Assembly: GCF_014337155.1 (NCBI RefSeq)
Contig: NZ_CP060632.1
Span: 2,859,001-2,923,000, forward strand
Length of the DNA stretch: 64,000 nt
Reading direction: 5' to 3'
Source: Wujia chipingensis
GTDB lineage: Bacteria; Bacillota; Clostridia; Lachnospirales; Lachnospiraceae
Of the stretch, positions 35,874 through 43,724 are shown in pieces; within the stretch, counting starts at the first letter, position 1; the number at the start of each line of letters is the position of its first letter. The notes beneath the pieces were generated by a model. That model was not told where the DNA came from. It was given only the letters and a program-made list of their open reading frames with translations, and made no database searches. Made by a program: the position numbers and the translations under genes.

Positions 35874-38489
35874 TTACTGTACTAATAGTGATAAAACCTT
35901 TGGTCTTGCCCCACGTTCGTAAGTAAATCCAAGAGGCAAACGAATAATCTCCGGTAAATAATATTTCTCATCAGAAATCTTTAAATACCCCTGTGCTTCT
36001 AATTTAGAAATCTCGTCACCCGTTAATTCGATTTTGTCCAAAGTTAATGGTAATGTTTTTATACCTTTCATTTTTTCGAATTTTTCAAGAATTTCATAAA
36101 TATTACGCATTTCTGCCTTAATTTCCTTGTATTTATCGGCTGCACATGATCCAATTGCTTTGCGTATGTCAACTGGCATGATTAAACGATCTTTATACAC
36201 AAACTTAGCTTCTCCATATCCTTCTGATGAATATCTTAAAAATCTGACAATATCCCTTGCCTGTAATTGCCCTGTAAAATCCGACAACGCTGCCAAAATC
36301 CAACGATCCGAAAATGCTTCCCGTGAATCTCTTCTCCCCAATTTCAGTCCCCATAGGATTGTTAATTTATCTGTCAGGACAGACCTTGTCGCATTTAGAA
36401 CATCAATTCCTTCTGTTAACTCCGGATAAGCCTTTGACGCAATCCATAATGCAAGACGTAACGCTTCCGTTTGGGTCCAGTTTAATTCATAGTTATAATA
36501 CATACTTCTAAACTGTTCCATATTGGTATCAATTGCATTACTAATCATATCTTTTCGTGCAAAAACTATTATTCCAATATTTCCATAATCAAGTCTCTGC
36601 AATTCATTCACAACATTCTGACACAATGACCTGAGAAGCATTTTCCATCTATCATTTTTTTCTGTCTGCGAATCTGCACAAACATCCTCCAAACCATCCA
36701 CAACAAACACGACTCTTTTTCCACTATTTTCAAAAGCCTTATCTAATTCGGAGATATCCTTATAATCCTCTTGGAACATTCCAATTATCAAATCAAGCCA
36801 CTGCTTTACCCACTCCATCCTTGTCAATTCAGATGTTTCCAGTAAATTCATCAGTGTATTATAATTTATTGTATCTGCATTTTTCTTTATCTTGATTCCA
36901 GTTAACGCTTGACCCGCATATTTCATACATTCCTCGATAAGGGGTTTCATATTCTGTGAATTTATACTTGCCAACAACGGAATTATAATTGTTTCATGTC
37001 CCGCATCTAACGATGTACCTGTCTGTTCAATAAACTTTTCCCATGTCTTCGCTTGCAACAACTGCTTATAGATGTATGTTTTTCCTGATCCCTTCGCACC
37101 TGATACAACAATTCTCGGAAGTTCCATTTTAAAATTCTTTATCATTTCCTTGATAGAAGATGTTACAAGCATATTCGTACTTGCCGTACCCTCCGCAGTT
37201 GTCTCCGCATAAGAAATCTCATATATACGTTTCAGAATGTCACGAACCTTATCCTCATCTTCAAATAACGTTTCATCTTTTTGCTCGCCCACAAACAAAC
37301 TTTTCACTTGCTCATCCATTAAAGATGCCAATTCGCTTGCTTTCAGTTTTTCACAAAGCGTATTGAAATCTGTTGTTCTCACAAGTGCTTTATCAAATCC
37401 CAACTCCATAAAGTATTCATCCCGCAAAAAAGTGGCATTATCCGTGTCTGCTCCACTTTCAACCTCATTTACGATTTGATTCTCAATCTCCTGAATTTCT
37501 TCAGGTTTCATCGTCTCAGGAATCATAGTTAACAGAATTCTTGATTTCAAAAAATCGGCATTGGTTTTTTTATATACCTGTTCCAATATTTGATTTGTTC
37601 CTTTTACCGACTGTAATGACGTGGAAGTTACATAATATTTAATTACACGTGGATCAAACAAAAATGGTGCCGAATATTCTGTAATTCCAGCGCGAAGATC
37701 AACCAATACAAGATCTGCTCCAACTTTCTTTGCTATTTCAGCTATCGTTTCCGTAATATAAAATTTATTTTCCTTCGTCAACAAAACCTGTTCAGGTCTT
37801 GCTACAACATTCATAATCTGTTCCTTTTCCCGATAAACAGGAATAAAATAATGATCAATTATCTTTTTATCTGTAGCAACACTAACCGTCGAAGTCTTTA
37901 TTAAATTTGATAATTTATCTATCATCTGATCTGAGCTTTGTTCATAATTCATGATTGACAAAATATCAAGATAACTAATTTTTCGATATCCCGCTTCTGC
38001 CATCCATGTTAAACCAGGTGCTTCCACATCGGCATCTACTACAAGAATTTTTTTATCTGGATATTTTTGGGAACACTGTCTTAAAAAGGCAGTAAGCGAA
38101 AGCGTTCGTCCTACACCTCCTTTGTATGAATGAAATGCAATCATTTTCAATCCATCAAAATCAGTATCTGCTTTTTCACACTTTTGAAAATAAACATCTC
38201 TAAATAACGGTGCATATTTCCTTTCTGCTTTTGGACTATCGTCTCTCTGAAAAATTATTTCTAAACATGTTTCTGTAAAATCAACGAGCAGTGTATTTTT
38301 TTCCACCGAATAATTACGTCCAAAAATCTCTTTTAAATATTGTGTATCTGATTCCTGCGGTTCATCAATATTTTGATAAATTTCAATACAGTCACTATAA
38401 ACCTGTACATCAATCCATGTTTTTGGCCATGAGCTTCTTTTTTCTTCAAAAATATCTTCTATGTCATGCCATGTAAAATAATAACTCAT
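35874..38489 (-). CDS. KGGVGR-type ParA-like ATPase with second P-loop (candidate defence effector)
   Basis: 871 residues. The N-terminal 110 are a small alpha/beta domain. Residues about 115-400 are a ParA/MinD-like fold with the deviant Walker A SYKGGVGRT (123-129), VVDADVEAPGLTW and VLVDLRAGITEYS. From about 410 a STAND/KAP-like NTPase follows, with Walker A GAKGSGKT (464-471), Walker B VVFVVDGLEDV (593-603) and a sensor-like VFARKD. The C-terminal 150 residues look like a winged-helix/helical module. KGGVGR-variant ATPases recur in phage-defence neighbourhoods (family knowledge), but no specific system is recognised. AGAGGGTG precedes the ATG, 14 bp after the HEPN-like gene. Confidence 0.7.
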   Translation of the reverse strand: MSYYFTWHDIEDIFEEKRSSWPKTWIDVQVYSDCIEIYQNIDEPQESDTQYLKEIFGRNYSVEKNTLLVDFTETCLEIIFQRDDSPKAERKYAPLFRDVYFQKCEKADTDFDGLKMIAFHSYKGGVGRTLSLTAFLRQCSQKYPDKKILVVDADVEAPGLTWMAEAGYRKISYLDILSIMNYEQSSDQMIDKLSNLIKTSTVSVATDKKIIDHYFIPVYREKEQIMNVVARPEQVLLTKENKFYITETIAEIAKKVGADLVLVDLRAGITEYSAPFLFDPRVIKYYVTSTSLQSVKGTNQILEQVYKKTNADFLKSRILLTMIPETMKPEEIQEIENQIVNEVESGADTDNATFLRDEYFMELGFDKALVRTTDFNTLCEKLKASELASLMDEQVKSLFVGEQKDETLFEDEDKVRDILKRIYEISYAETTAEGTASTNMLVTSSIKEMIKNFKMELPRIVVSGAKGSGKTYIYKQLLQAKTWEKFIEQTGTSLDAGHETIIIPLLASINSQNMKPLIEECMKYAGQALTGIKIKKNADTINYNTLMNLLETSELTRMEWVKQWLDLIIGMFQEDYKDISELDKAFENSGKRVVFVVDGLEDVCADSQTEKNDRWKMLLRSLCQNVVNELQRLDYGNIGIIVFARKDMISNAIDTNMEQFRSMYYNYELNWTQTEALRLALWIASKAYPELTEGIDVLNATRSVLTDKLTILWGLKLGRRDSREAFSDRWILAALSDFTGQLQARDIVRFLRYSSEGYGEAKFVYKDRLIMPVDIRKAIGSCAADKYKEIKAEMRNIYEILEKFEKMKGIKTLPLTLDKIELTGDEISKLEAQGYLKISDEKYYLPEIIRLPLGFTYERGARPKVLSLLVQ

Positions 38490-38502
38490 TTATTCACCCT
38501 CT

Positions 38503-39024
38503 CTATATCCTCTGAGATAACCATTCTGCAATCCGAACCAAAGTCTTTTCTTCACTCTGTTCCTCCTCTGCGTTCTTAATGCAGGCACCATATCTCCACA
38601 ATTCATTATATTTCCCTGGTAACACAAAGCCACCGCCCTTAAGCTGAATCCTTTTTAGCGGGAATTTGGTTTCTATCCCAACTTCCTTTGTCATTGCTTT
38701 TAAGTCATGTCCAGGTGCTTTTTTTCCATTTATTGTATAATAGGATTTCAATTCTTCATATGTATTTTTCCCAATATTTTTTAGAATCAAACTTTTTAAT
38801 CCACATTCCACCGAATAAAATAACATTAAGAGGCGGGAACGATATGGCATATCCGTTCCCGTCTTTTTATACATGCCATAATGATTTTTAAAACTACGTT
38901 GAAACTCGCTTCTTGTAATATTAATCTGTGACTGTGTCTTCCCCAGTTTTTTCTCATGTTCTTTCAATATATCTTCGCTCCTTATATCGGATAGTTGAAA
39001 CATATTCTGTTTTGAGTTTATCAT
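38503..39024 (-). CDS. HEPN-like protein partnered with KGGVGR ATPase
   Basis: 173 residues, mostly helical. SRLLMLFYSVECGLKSLILK and GHDLKAMTKEVG match the two-helix core of HEPN proteins (Y.vE..lK..I...gHdL). The catalytic RX4-6H RNase motif is not evident, so it may be a non-catalytic or sensor-type HEPN. It is followed 14 bp later by the large ATPase gene and flanked by terminators, so the two form an isolated operon. The start lacks a good RBS; a 30-codon frame upstream overlaps its ATG by ATGA and could couple translation. Confidence 0.6.
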   Translation of the reverse strand: MINSKQNMFQLSDIRSEDILKEHEKKLGKTQSQINITRSEFQRSFKNHYGMYKKTGTDMPYRSRLLMLFYSVECGLKSLILKNIGKNTYEELKSYYTINGKKAPGHDLKAMTKEVGIETKFPLKRIQLKGGGFVLPGKYNELWRYGACIKNAEEEQSEEKTLVRIAEWLSQRI

Positions 39025-39113
39025 CTAACAGATGAAATAGCAAGTTTATACTCACGATAAACATGTAAATGGTCACCCATGTTACTATCCATTTTATATG
39101 TTTTATCCTGCAT
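39021..39113 (-). CDS. Possible 30-residue leader ORF upstream of HEPN gene
   Basis: ATG at 39113 opens MQDKTYKMDSNMGDHLHVYR and ends in TGA overlapping the HEPN start as ATGA. A possible promoter (TTTACT, 17 bp, TAAAAT) would start transcription inside it, so it may not be translated whole. It is kept as a weak candidate because it offers the only obvious way to initiate the HEPN gene. Confidence 0.25.
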   Translation of the reverse strand: MQDKTYKMDSNMGDHLHVYREYKLAISSVR

Positions 39114-39122
39114 AGTAAAGCA

Positions 39123-39149
39123 AAACCTGCCACTTTACGCGACAGGTTT
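39123..39149 (-). terminator. Terminator of CysP-CysA chimera
   Basis: AAACCTG/CAGGTTT stem followed by TTTTGCTTT on the minus strand. Confidence 0.6.
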
Positions 39150-39153
39150 CCAT

Positions 39154-40206
39154 TTATATTATAACGCTCTCTTCATTTCTCACTGCTTCATTGACCTCTG
39201 TTCTGACTCCGTCCCAGCTTCCACCTGCGAGGAACATCTTTCTCACAAACACCGCGACTTCTTCGCCCTCTGTGATAAGCGGCTGTCCAAGCTGCCTGTG
39301 TGCCACTATGTCGGCACCATTTACCCTTATCACAAGTTCTGTCATATTACCCCTGAACGCCACACGCTTTACCACTCCGGTCTCGGTCGACACCGGATAT
39401 GGCACGACTTCCCCGGTCTTATATACATTTACAAACTCCGGTCTTAATATAGCTCTTGCCCCCGCGTTCACATCGTGAAAGCCCTTGAAGCCGGTGTACG
39501 CATCCAGTGTAGTCGGCTCCCCAAGGAACTGCGCCACGAACTCCGTCTGTGGGTCGTTGTATATATCCACGGGTATTCCGATCTGCTCAACTCTTCCGTG
39601 ATTCGTTATGATGATCTCATCCGCAACCTCCACGGCCTCATCCTGGTCATGTGTGACAAATATGCTCGTGATACCGACCTGATTGATCAGTTCCCGCAGC
39701 CATGCCCGAAGCTCCTTTCTGACCTTCGCATCGATCGCCGCAAATGGCTCATCCAGCAGCAGAAGCTGCGGACTGGTCGCAAGCGCTCTGGCAAATGCAA
39801 CTCTCTGTCTCTGACCGCCCGAAAGTTGTCTCGGGTATCTCTTCTCCAGACCTTTCAGCCCCACAAGCTCTATAAGCTCATCCACATCACCCTCGAGTGC
39901 CAGTGTGACAACGTCTGCCTGAAGTCCATTTGCAACCTCGAGTGCCTGCTTGCCGGAACCGCCGTGGGACTGCACGACCGATACGTCCTGTTCCTTCTCC
40001 TCTTTCCAGTGTGTTGCAAACAATTCTTTGTACACCGCATACAATTCTCTAGTAGGATCATAGGACACATTCGTGATCTCCACACTCTTTGCCGTGTCTG
40101 TCTGCGATGCTGATGTATTGTCTGTACCCCTGCCAGATCCGCATCCTGTAAGAACCCCTAATCCAAGCGCTGTCACTGTCAGTAAAGTAATAAATTTCTT
40201 TCTCAT
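39154..40206 (-). pseudogene. CysP-CysA chimera from deleted sulfate-transport operon
   Basis: 350 residues in one open frame. Residues 1 to about 108 are the start of a sulfate-binding lipoprotein: signal peptide, lipobox LTGC (Cys22), [17 protein letters not shown] and [10 protein letters not shown]. From about 109 the sequence becomes the C-terminal two-thirds of the sulfate ABC ATPase Cys[19 protein letters not shown], signature [11 protein letters not shown], Walker [15 protein letters not shown]-loop VTHDQDEA and a TOBE-like tail. The Walker A part, the permeases CysT/CysW and most of CysP are missing, so transport is impossible. AAAGGAGG precedes the ATG. An in-frame deletion at microhomology near 39880 explains it. 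GC is higher than in neighbours. Confidence 0.85.
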
Positions 40207-40306
40207 GTCTTCTTCCTCCTTTGATTTGTCTTTTTGTTTTCCCGCTTTTGCTATCGGGTATGTATGCAATATAAACGCATAACCTGACAAATTCAAAACC
40301 TATGCG

Positions 40307-40320
40307 TGAAAACGTTTTCT
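40307..40320. promoter_or_regulatory. cre-like operator 1
   Basis: TGAAAACGTTTTCT resembles the CcpA/LacI-type operator TGWAANCGNTNWCA. It lies about 100 bp upstream of the chimera start. Confidence 0.45.
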
Positions 40321-40420
40321 CGCAGTTGCCCCAGATCCTCATATTTGGCTTTATGCAGAATATTTCAGGTGTTTTGCACGCCATTTATCGCATATCAAAG
40401 CATCATTTCCTGCAATATTG

Positions 40421-40434
40421 TGAAAACGTTATCA
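40421..40434. promoter_or_regulatory. cre-like operator 2
   Basis: TGAAAACGTTATCA is a full match to the catabolite-responsive element pattern. With the other site it occupies the 376-bp gap between the chimera and the next gene, which otherwise contains only a terminator. Confidence 0.55.
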
Positions 40435-40494
40435 GCGCATAAACAAAGGATTTTTGCGCTATTTTGATGTTCTTTTTTGACACGAGAACAGAAA

Positions 40495-40536
40495 AATCCC
40501 TCTGAATCACAGTTTTTTCTGTGATCCAGAGGGATT
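40495..40536 (-). terminator. Strong terminator of SUKH-like fragment
   Basis: An 18-bp stem with one mismatch (AATCCCTCTG/CAGAGGGATT at the base) and a six-T loop. On the minus strand TTTTT follows; the plus strand has CTTTTG. Confidence 0.85.
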
Positions 40537-40582
40537 CTTTTGCAGGGGATTTATTACTAAAGTTCCGCCCCAAATAAAACAA

Positions 40583-40882
40583 TTACATTATAACATTCAT
40601 ATTGTTAATAAGTTCTTTTAGAGAATTGGCAATTGGCTTATCTTCCACTTCTCCATCTATATCCAGATTTTCCAAAAAAATGTTATGACTACTCACTTCA
40701 TAGAGAACGTATCCACCAGAATAGCCAAGCCATCCTATAGGAATGAATTTCTTAATATCACCCATCTCTTCCCAATCTTCAGCCATTGAAATCAAACTAT
40801 TTTTATAGAATAATATGTCATCACCGGAATCTCCTTCCTTTTTCAAAACGGAAAATAATACAATAGATTCTGTTCCAACCAT
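40583..40882 (-). pseudogene. SUKH (SMI1/KNR4) immunity-type protein, truncated
   Basis: 99 residues. KFIPIGWLGYSGGYVLYEV followed by an acidic strand and SLKELINNM match the C-terminal two-thirds of SUKH proteins, many of which are immunity proteins for polymorphic toxins. The usual N-terminal helix (LPxxY) region is missing and no RBS precedes the ATG. It is probably a broken immunity gene; no toxin remains beside it. Confidence 0.5.
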
Positions 40883-40898
40883 AATTCAACATAAAAAT

Positions 40899-40985
40899 AG
40901 ACAGCCATTGCTCTGACTGCCTACCCGCTAATGAGATATTTAAATTCGGGCATTACCCTCGCCTCTCTACGGACACCCGACACAA
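40899..40985 (-). terminator. Terminator and GC-rich structured tail of ORF6N gene
   Basis: On the minus strand AGGCAGTC pairs with GGCTGTCT (two wobbles) and is followed by TATTTTT (40899-40922). Between this and the ORF6N stop are further short hairpins (GGGTAATGCCC). The composition is more GC-rich and structured than the flanks, so part of a small RNA is possible. Confidence 0.5.
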
Positions 40986-40991
40986 AAATGA

Positions 40992-41993
40992 CTATATCTG
41001 TTTATCCGGAGCTAATAGCAACTTATCTATTACCGGATGAATCATACTTGTTTCTATTATAACATTTATGGCACATAACTTCTTTCCTGCATCCTTACTG
41101 GATGCACCACAATGATATGCCTGTTCTGTAGCCAAACCATAATCCAGAACTATCAATCTGTCATGGCAGTCTGCATTAGGTTTAATTCTGAGTGGTGGAT
41201 ATTCTTGTATAAAATCATTTACTACCGCCGTTGTCAAAAAACCTCTTTTTCCATGACCATTTTCTGTAAATAAAACCACTTCCACACCAGCTTGCTTCTG
41301 CGATAATAGCTGTAAGGTCTTTATATTCACATAATCATCCACTACATAAATACTCTTTTTTGCCTGCTGATATATATCTATGTATGTTGCATCAGCCTCA
41401 AACTTCTGTCCTTTATAAATAACAAAATTTTTGAAATCCTTATCCGAAACAAAATTTTCATTAAGTGTGTCTATGCTCTTTTGAATAACTTGAATATCTT
41501 GTTCTGTTTTCTTCTGTCTATCAGCCATATTTGACATTTGTACAGAAATTTCTGATACTCTCGCACTTACAAGATGCATCTCTGACTGTGTGACAAACTG
41601 CTGGTTTTGTTTTATATAATGACGCATTTCACGAAATGCACGCATAATAAAAATACTTTGCTGTTCTGCAAGCTCACCTCTGAGAACTGTAGCAAGCATA
41701 TAAATGCCTTGTTCCGTAAACGCATACGGAAGTTTTCTTTTTCCACCCCAACTTGAAGTCGCAAATTGCGACTTCAAGAACCCATCTTCTTCTGTTGTTA
41801 ATTGAAACATAAAATCTTCCGGAAACCTTGCGATATTACGCTTTACCTGCTCATTCAAACGCTTCACTTCATACCCATAAATCTCAGCCAAATCATAATC
41901 AAGCATAACCTGTTGTCCTCTTATAATATATACTCGATTACATATATTATCTACTGTCATCAATTCTGTACTTTCTGTCATCTGTACACTCAT
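40992..41993 (-). CDS. ORF6N-domain protein with PLD-like C-terminus
   Basis: 333 residues. The N-terminal ORF6N domain (VYIIRGQQVMLDYDLAEIYG, ERPEDF-type IARFPEDFMFQLT, YAFTEQGIYMLATVL) is found in phage and mobile-element proteins and is thought to bind DNA. A coiled coil (about 135-185) links it to a domain with AKKSIYVVDDYVNIKTLQLL and NADCHDRLIVLDYG, reminiscent of PLD-like fragments. Its host role is unknown. AGGAGG touches the first ATG, so initiation at the ATG 12 bp downstream (41981) is more likely. Confidence 0.75.
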   Translation of the reverse strand: MSVQMTESTELMTVDNICNRVYIIRGQQVMLDYDLAEIYGYEVKRLNEQVKRNIARFPEDFMFQLTTEEDGFLKSQFATSSWGGKRKLPYAFTEQGIYMLATVLRGELAEQQSIFIMRAFREMRHYIKQNQQFVTQSEMHLVSARVSEISVQMSNMADRQKKTEQDIQVIQKSIDTLNENFVSDKDFKNFVIYKGQKFEADATYIDIYQQAKKSIYVVDDYVNIKTLQLLSQKQAGVEVVLFTENGHGKRGFLTTAVVNDFIQEYPPLRIKPNADCHDRLIVLDYGLATEQAYHCGASSKDAGKKLCAINVIIETSMIHPVIDKLLLAPDKQI

Positions 41994-42038
41994 CCTCCTA
42001 CAAATTGTGCAACAGGCTGTTGCAGAATTACCAATACA

Positions 42039-42266
42039 TTATCTATTTGTTGGTTCATCGCCCTTGTCATCCTTATTTCTTTTATCACACAACCTCTCCA
42101 TTTCAACCTTATATGCCATCAATCGCAAAAGATACTGCGGAACTCTTCTATTTCCTAATTCCCAATCTGTTTCCGTCATATAAGGAATCTCAAAGTACTC
42201 ACAAAATTCTTTTCTATTCATGCCAGTACTTTCTCTTAATTTTTTCAATTCTTCTCTTGCTTCCAT
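42039..42266 (-). CDS. Small XRE-like helix-turn-helix protein
   Basis: 75 residues. KLRESTGMNRKEFCEYFEIPY then TDWELGNRRVPQYLLRLMAYK is a Cro/C1-type HTH with a terminal helix. ATG 42266 has GAGGTGG. It could regulate the adjacent ORF6N gene, which lies 45 bp downstream. Such pairs are common debris of mobile elements. Confidence 0.75.
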   Translation of the reverse strand: MEAREELKKLRESTGMNRKEFCEYFEIPYMTETDWELGNRRVPQYLLRLMAYKVEMERLCDKRNKDDKGDEPTNR

Positions 42267-42360
42267 AGTCCACCTCTTTATGCATTGCATAAACAAATTA
42301 TATAATTTTTATTACCTACGGCCAATAACCTATTTTCCTATTTTTCATAAAAACAATGAA

Positions 42361-42384
42361 CCTCGGTAAAAGACTTTACCGAGG
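42361..42384 (-). terminator. Terminator downstream of 64-residue gene
   Basis: CCTCGGTAAA/TTTACCGAGG, 10-bp perfect stem; minus strand continues TTCATTGTTTTT. Confidence 0.55.
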
Positions 42385-42475
42385 CTTACTATAAATCTTA
42401 TTATTTTTAATACACATTATTTTGAACGCTCTTTCGTATGTATCACATCCCACTCTCGTAGGATGCCGGTAATCC

Positions 42476-42670
42476 TTATGCCGCTTCCTTAAACCACTCC
42501 AGAAATCTCTTCGCATAAGTCTCATACCGAAGTCTTTTTCCTTCTGCATCATCACGCCAAGTTTCCGGATCAAACTGAAGTTCTACAGCTATATCTCGCA
42601 AAACCTCAAGGCCGTACTTCTCCATCATCTCAGCAAGAAATGTGCAGCAGCGTTCAAATTCCTTATTCAA
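42476..42670 (-). CDS. Small hypothetical protein, TTG start
   Basis: 64 residues, helical and acidic-basic: CCTFLAEMMEKYGLEVLRD and KRLRYETYAKRFLEWFKEA. No family recognised. GGAGG lies 6 bp upstream of TTG 42670, a clear initiation site. It overlaps the end of a 28-codon frame upstream. The setting suggests a remnant of an integrative element. Confidence 0.5.
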   Translation of the reverse strand: MNKEFERCCTFLAEMMEKYGLEVLRDIAVELQFDPETWRDDAEGKRLRYETYAKRFLEWFKEAA

Positions 42671-42749
42671 AGCTTCCCTCCTTCCTTAGTCGCCTCTGCA
42701 TCTTTTCAAAATAATACCGATGATTCTTTTCTTGATGATACAGCCTCAC
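42663..42749 (-). CDS. Short ORF or fragment coupled to 64-residue gene
   Basis: GTG-initiated 28 residues: VRLYHQEKNHRYYFEKMQRR plus a basic tail. The frame stays open 8 codons upstream. It ends over the TTG of the next gene, and its last codons contain that gene's RBS, suggesting coupling. It looks like the end of a longer mobile-element protein. Confidence 0.3.
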   Translation of the reverse strand: MRLYHQEKNHRYYFEKMQRRLRKEGSFE

Positions 42750-42931
42750 CTTGGAAAAGGCAATGTTTTCGATTCAAAAAAATTCCGCTTACATATTTCC
42801 AGGCTTTTTATACCCGGAAAATTTCTTTTATAGATTTCTTATGCCAGATACGCATTTTGTATATCCATCACAAAATGCATCTAGTTAGGGGCAAAATCCC
42901 CCTAAAACCCCCGATATTTATATAGGTGCGT

Positions 42932-43044
42932 CACTTTTTGACTCACTTTTCGGAAAAGTACTCCACTTTTTGACTCACTTTTCGGAAAAGTACTCCACTT
43001 TTTGACTCACTTTTTGAAAAGGTGCTCCATTTTTTGACTCACCT
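42932..43044. repeat. 32-bp tandem repeats with internal dyad
   Basis: Three full copies and half a fourth (starts 42932, 42964, 42996, 43028). Copies 1 and 2 are identical, and copy 3 has a few changes. Each unit has CACTTTTTGACTCAC followed by the hairpin ACTTTTC-G-GAAAAGT. There are no spacers. Just before lies TTAGGGG/CCCCTAA. The 390-bp gap 42671-43058 contains only this and the 28-codon frame. Confidence 0.9.
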
Positions 43045-43058
43045 ATTTCCCTGTATCG

Positions 43059-43382
43059 TTACTTCTTTTTCTTTTTTGTTTTCCTTTCCGGCAACTCTGG
43101 ATACATCTCTTCTACCATTATCTGCAACGCATCTTTATCATCCAAAATTGTTACCGGCAACATAAGTTTTGCACCTTCATACGGTGGTTCCGGTAGACTG
43201 TCCGGCATATACTTCTTACTTGCCTCTGTAATCTTTACGAAAAAACCATTTTCATAAATCCCGCCAAATATCAGTTCTTTATAGTAAAAAATATATCCAC
43301 CCATCATAGGAATATTTCGTATATCTCCCAAATCAGATAGTTGGTCCATTATATAATCTGCAAGTTCTTTATTCTTTGTCAT
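43059..43382 (-). CDS. TfoX/Sxy N-terminal domain protein
   Basis: 107 residues. DLGDIRNIPMMGGYIFYYKE and LIFGGIYENGFFVK are the TfoX_N core. The domain is stand-alone, as in many Firmicutes, with a poly-Lys tail. In Gram-negatives TfoX controls competence. Stand-alone clostridial versions have no proven role. It lies 6 bp downstream of the DUF3795 gene. Confidence 0.8.
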   Translation of the reverse strand: MTKNKELADYIMDQLSDLGDIRNIPMMGGYIFYYKELIFGGIYENGFFVKITEASKKYMPDSLPEPPYEGAKLMLPVTILDDKDALQIMVEEMYPELPERKTKKKKK

Positions 43383-43388
43383 AAATAC

Positions 43389-43673
43389 CTATTCCTTTTT
43401 CAATGTCTGTACTCTCATTATTACATTTTCACTAAATTCTTCATCTGAAAACTTCGGGTCTCTGGTATCAAACCATATCTTACAAGGCACATCACCACAT
43501 TCTCCACAGTTTTGCATACATTTACTGTTTCTAACACAGTCATAAATCGGACAAACTTTTCCTTCCGGTGCATGAAACACTTTTCCCTCACACGAATTGC
43601 AGCCATTACACATTTTACCAAAACAATAGCACACGCTACAATCCGTACCACAGACACTTATATTTTCTCTCAT
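43389..43673 (-). CDS. DUF3795 cysteine-rich protein
   Basis: 94 residues with about twelve Cys in CGTDCSVCYCFGKMCNGC, CPIYDC and CGECGDVPCKIW, the arrangement of DUF3795. Metal or Fe-S binding is likely. AAGGA precedes the ATG. It is transcribed with the TfoX-like gene. Confidence 0.85.
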   Translation of the reverse strand: MRENISVCGTDCSVCYCFGKMCNGCNSCEGKVFHAPEGKVCPIYDCVRNSKCMQNCGECGDVPCKIWFDTRDPKFSDEEFSENVIMRVQTLKKE

Positions 43674-43724
43674 TGTTTCTTATCCTTTCCTTCTTATCAG
43701 AATTTGAAACTATTTTACTATAAA

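Noticed and set aside
42376..42573. 65-codon ORF overlapping the 64-residue gene
   Set aside because: Overlaps in another frame a gene with a much better RBS; it runs through the terminator stem.
42932..43044. CRISPR array
   Set aside because: The 32-bp units are contiguous with no spacers and there are no cas genes.
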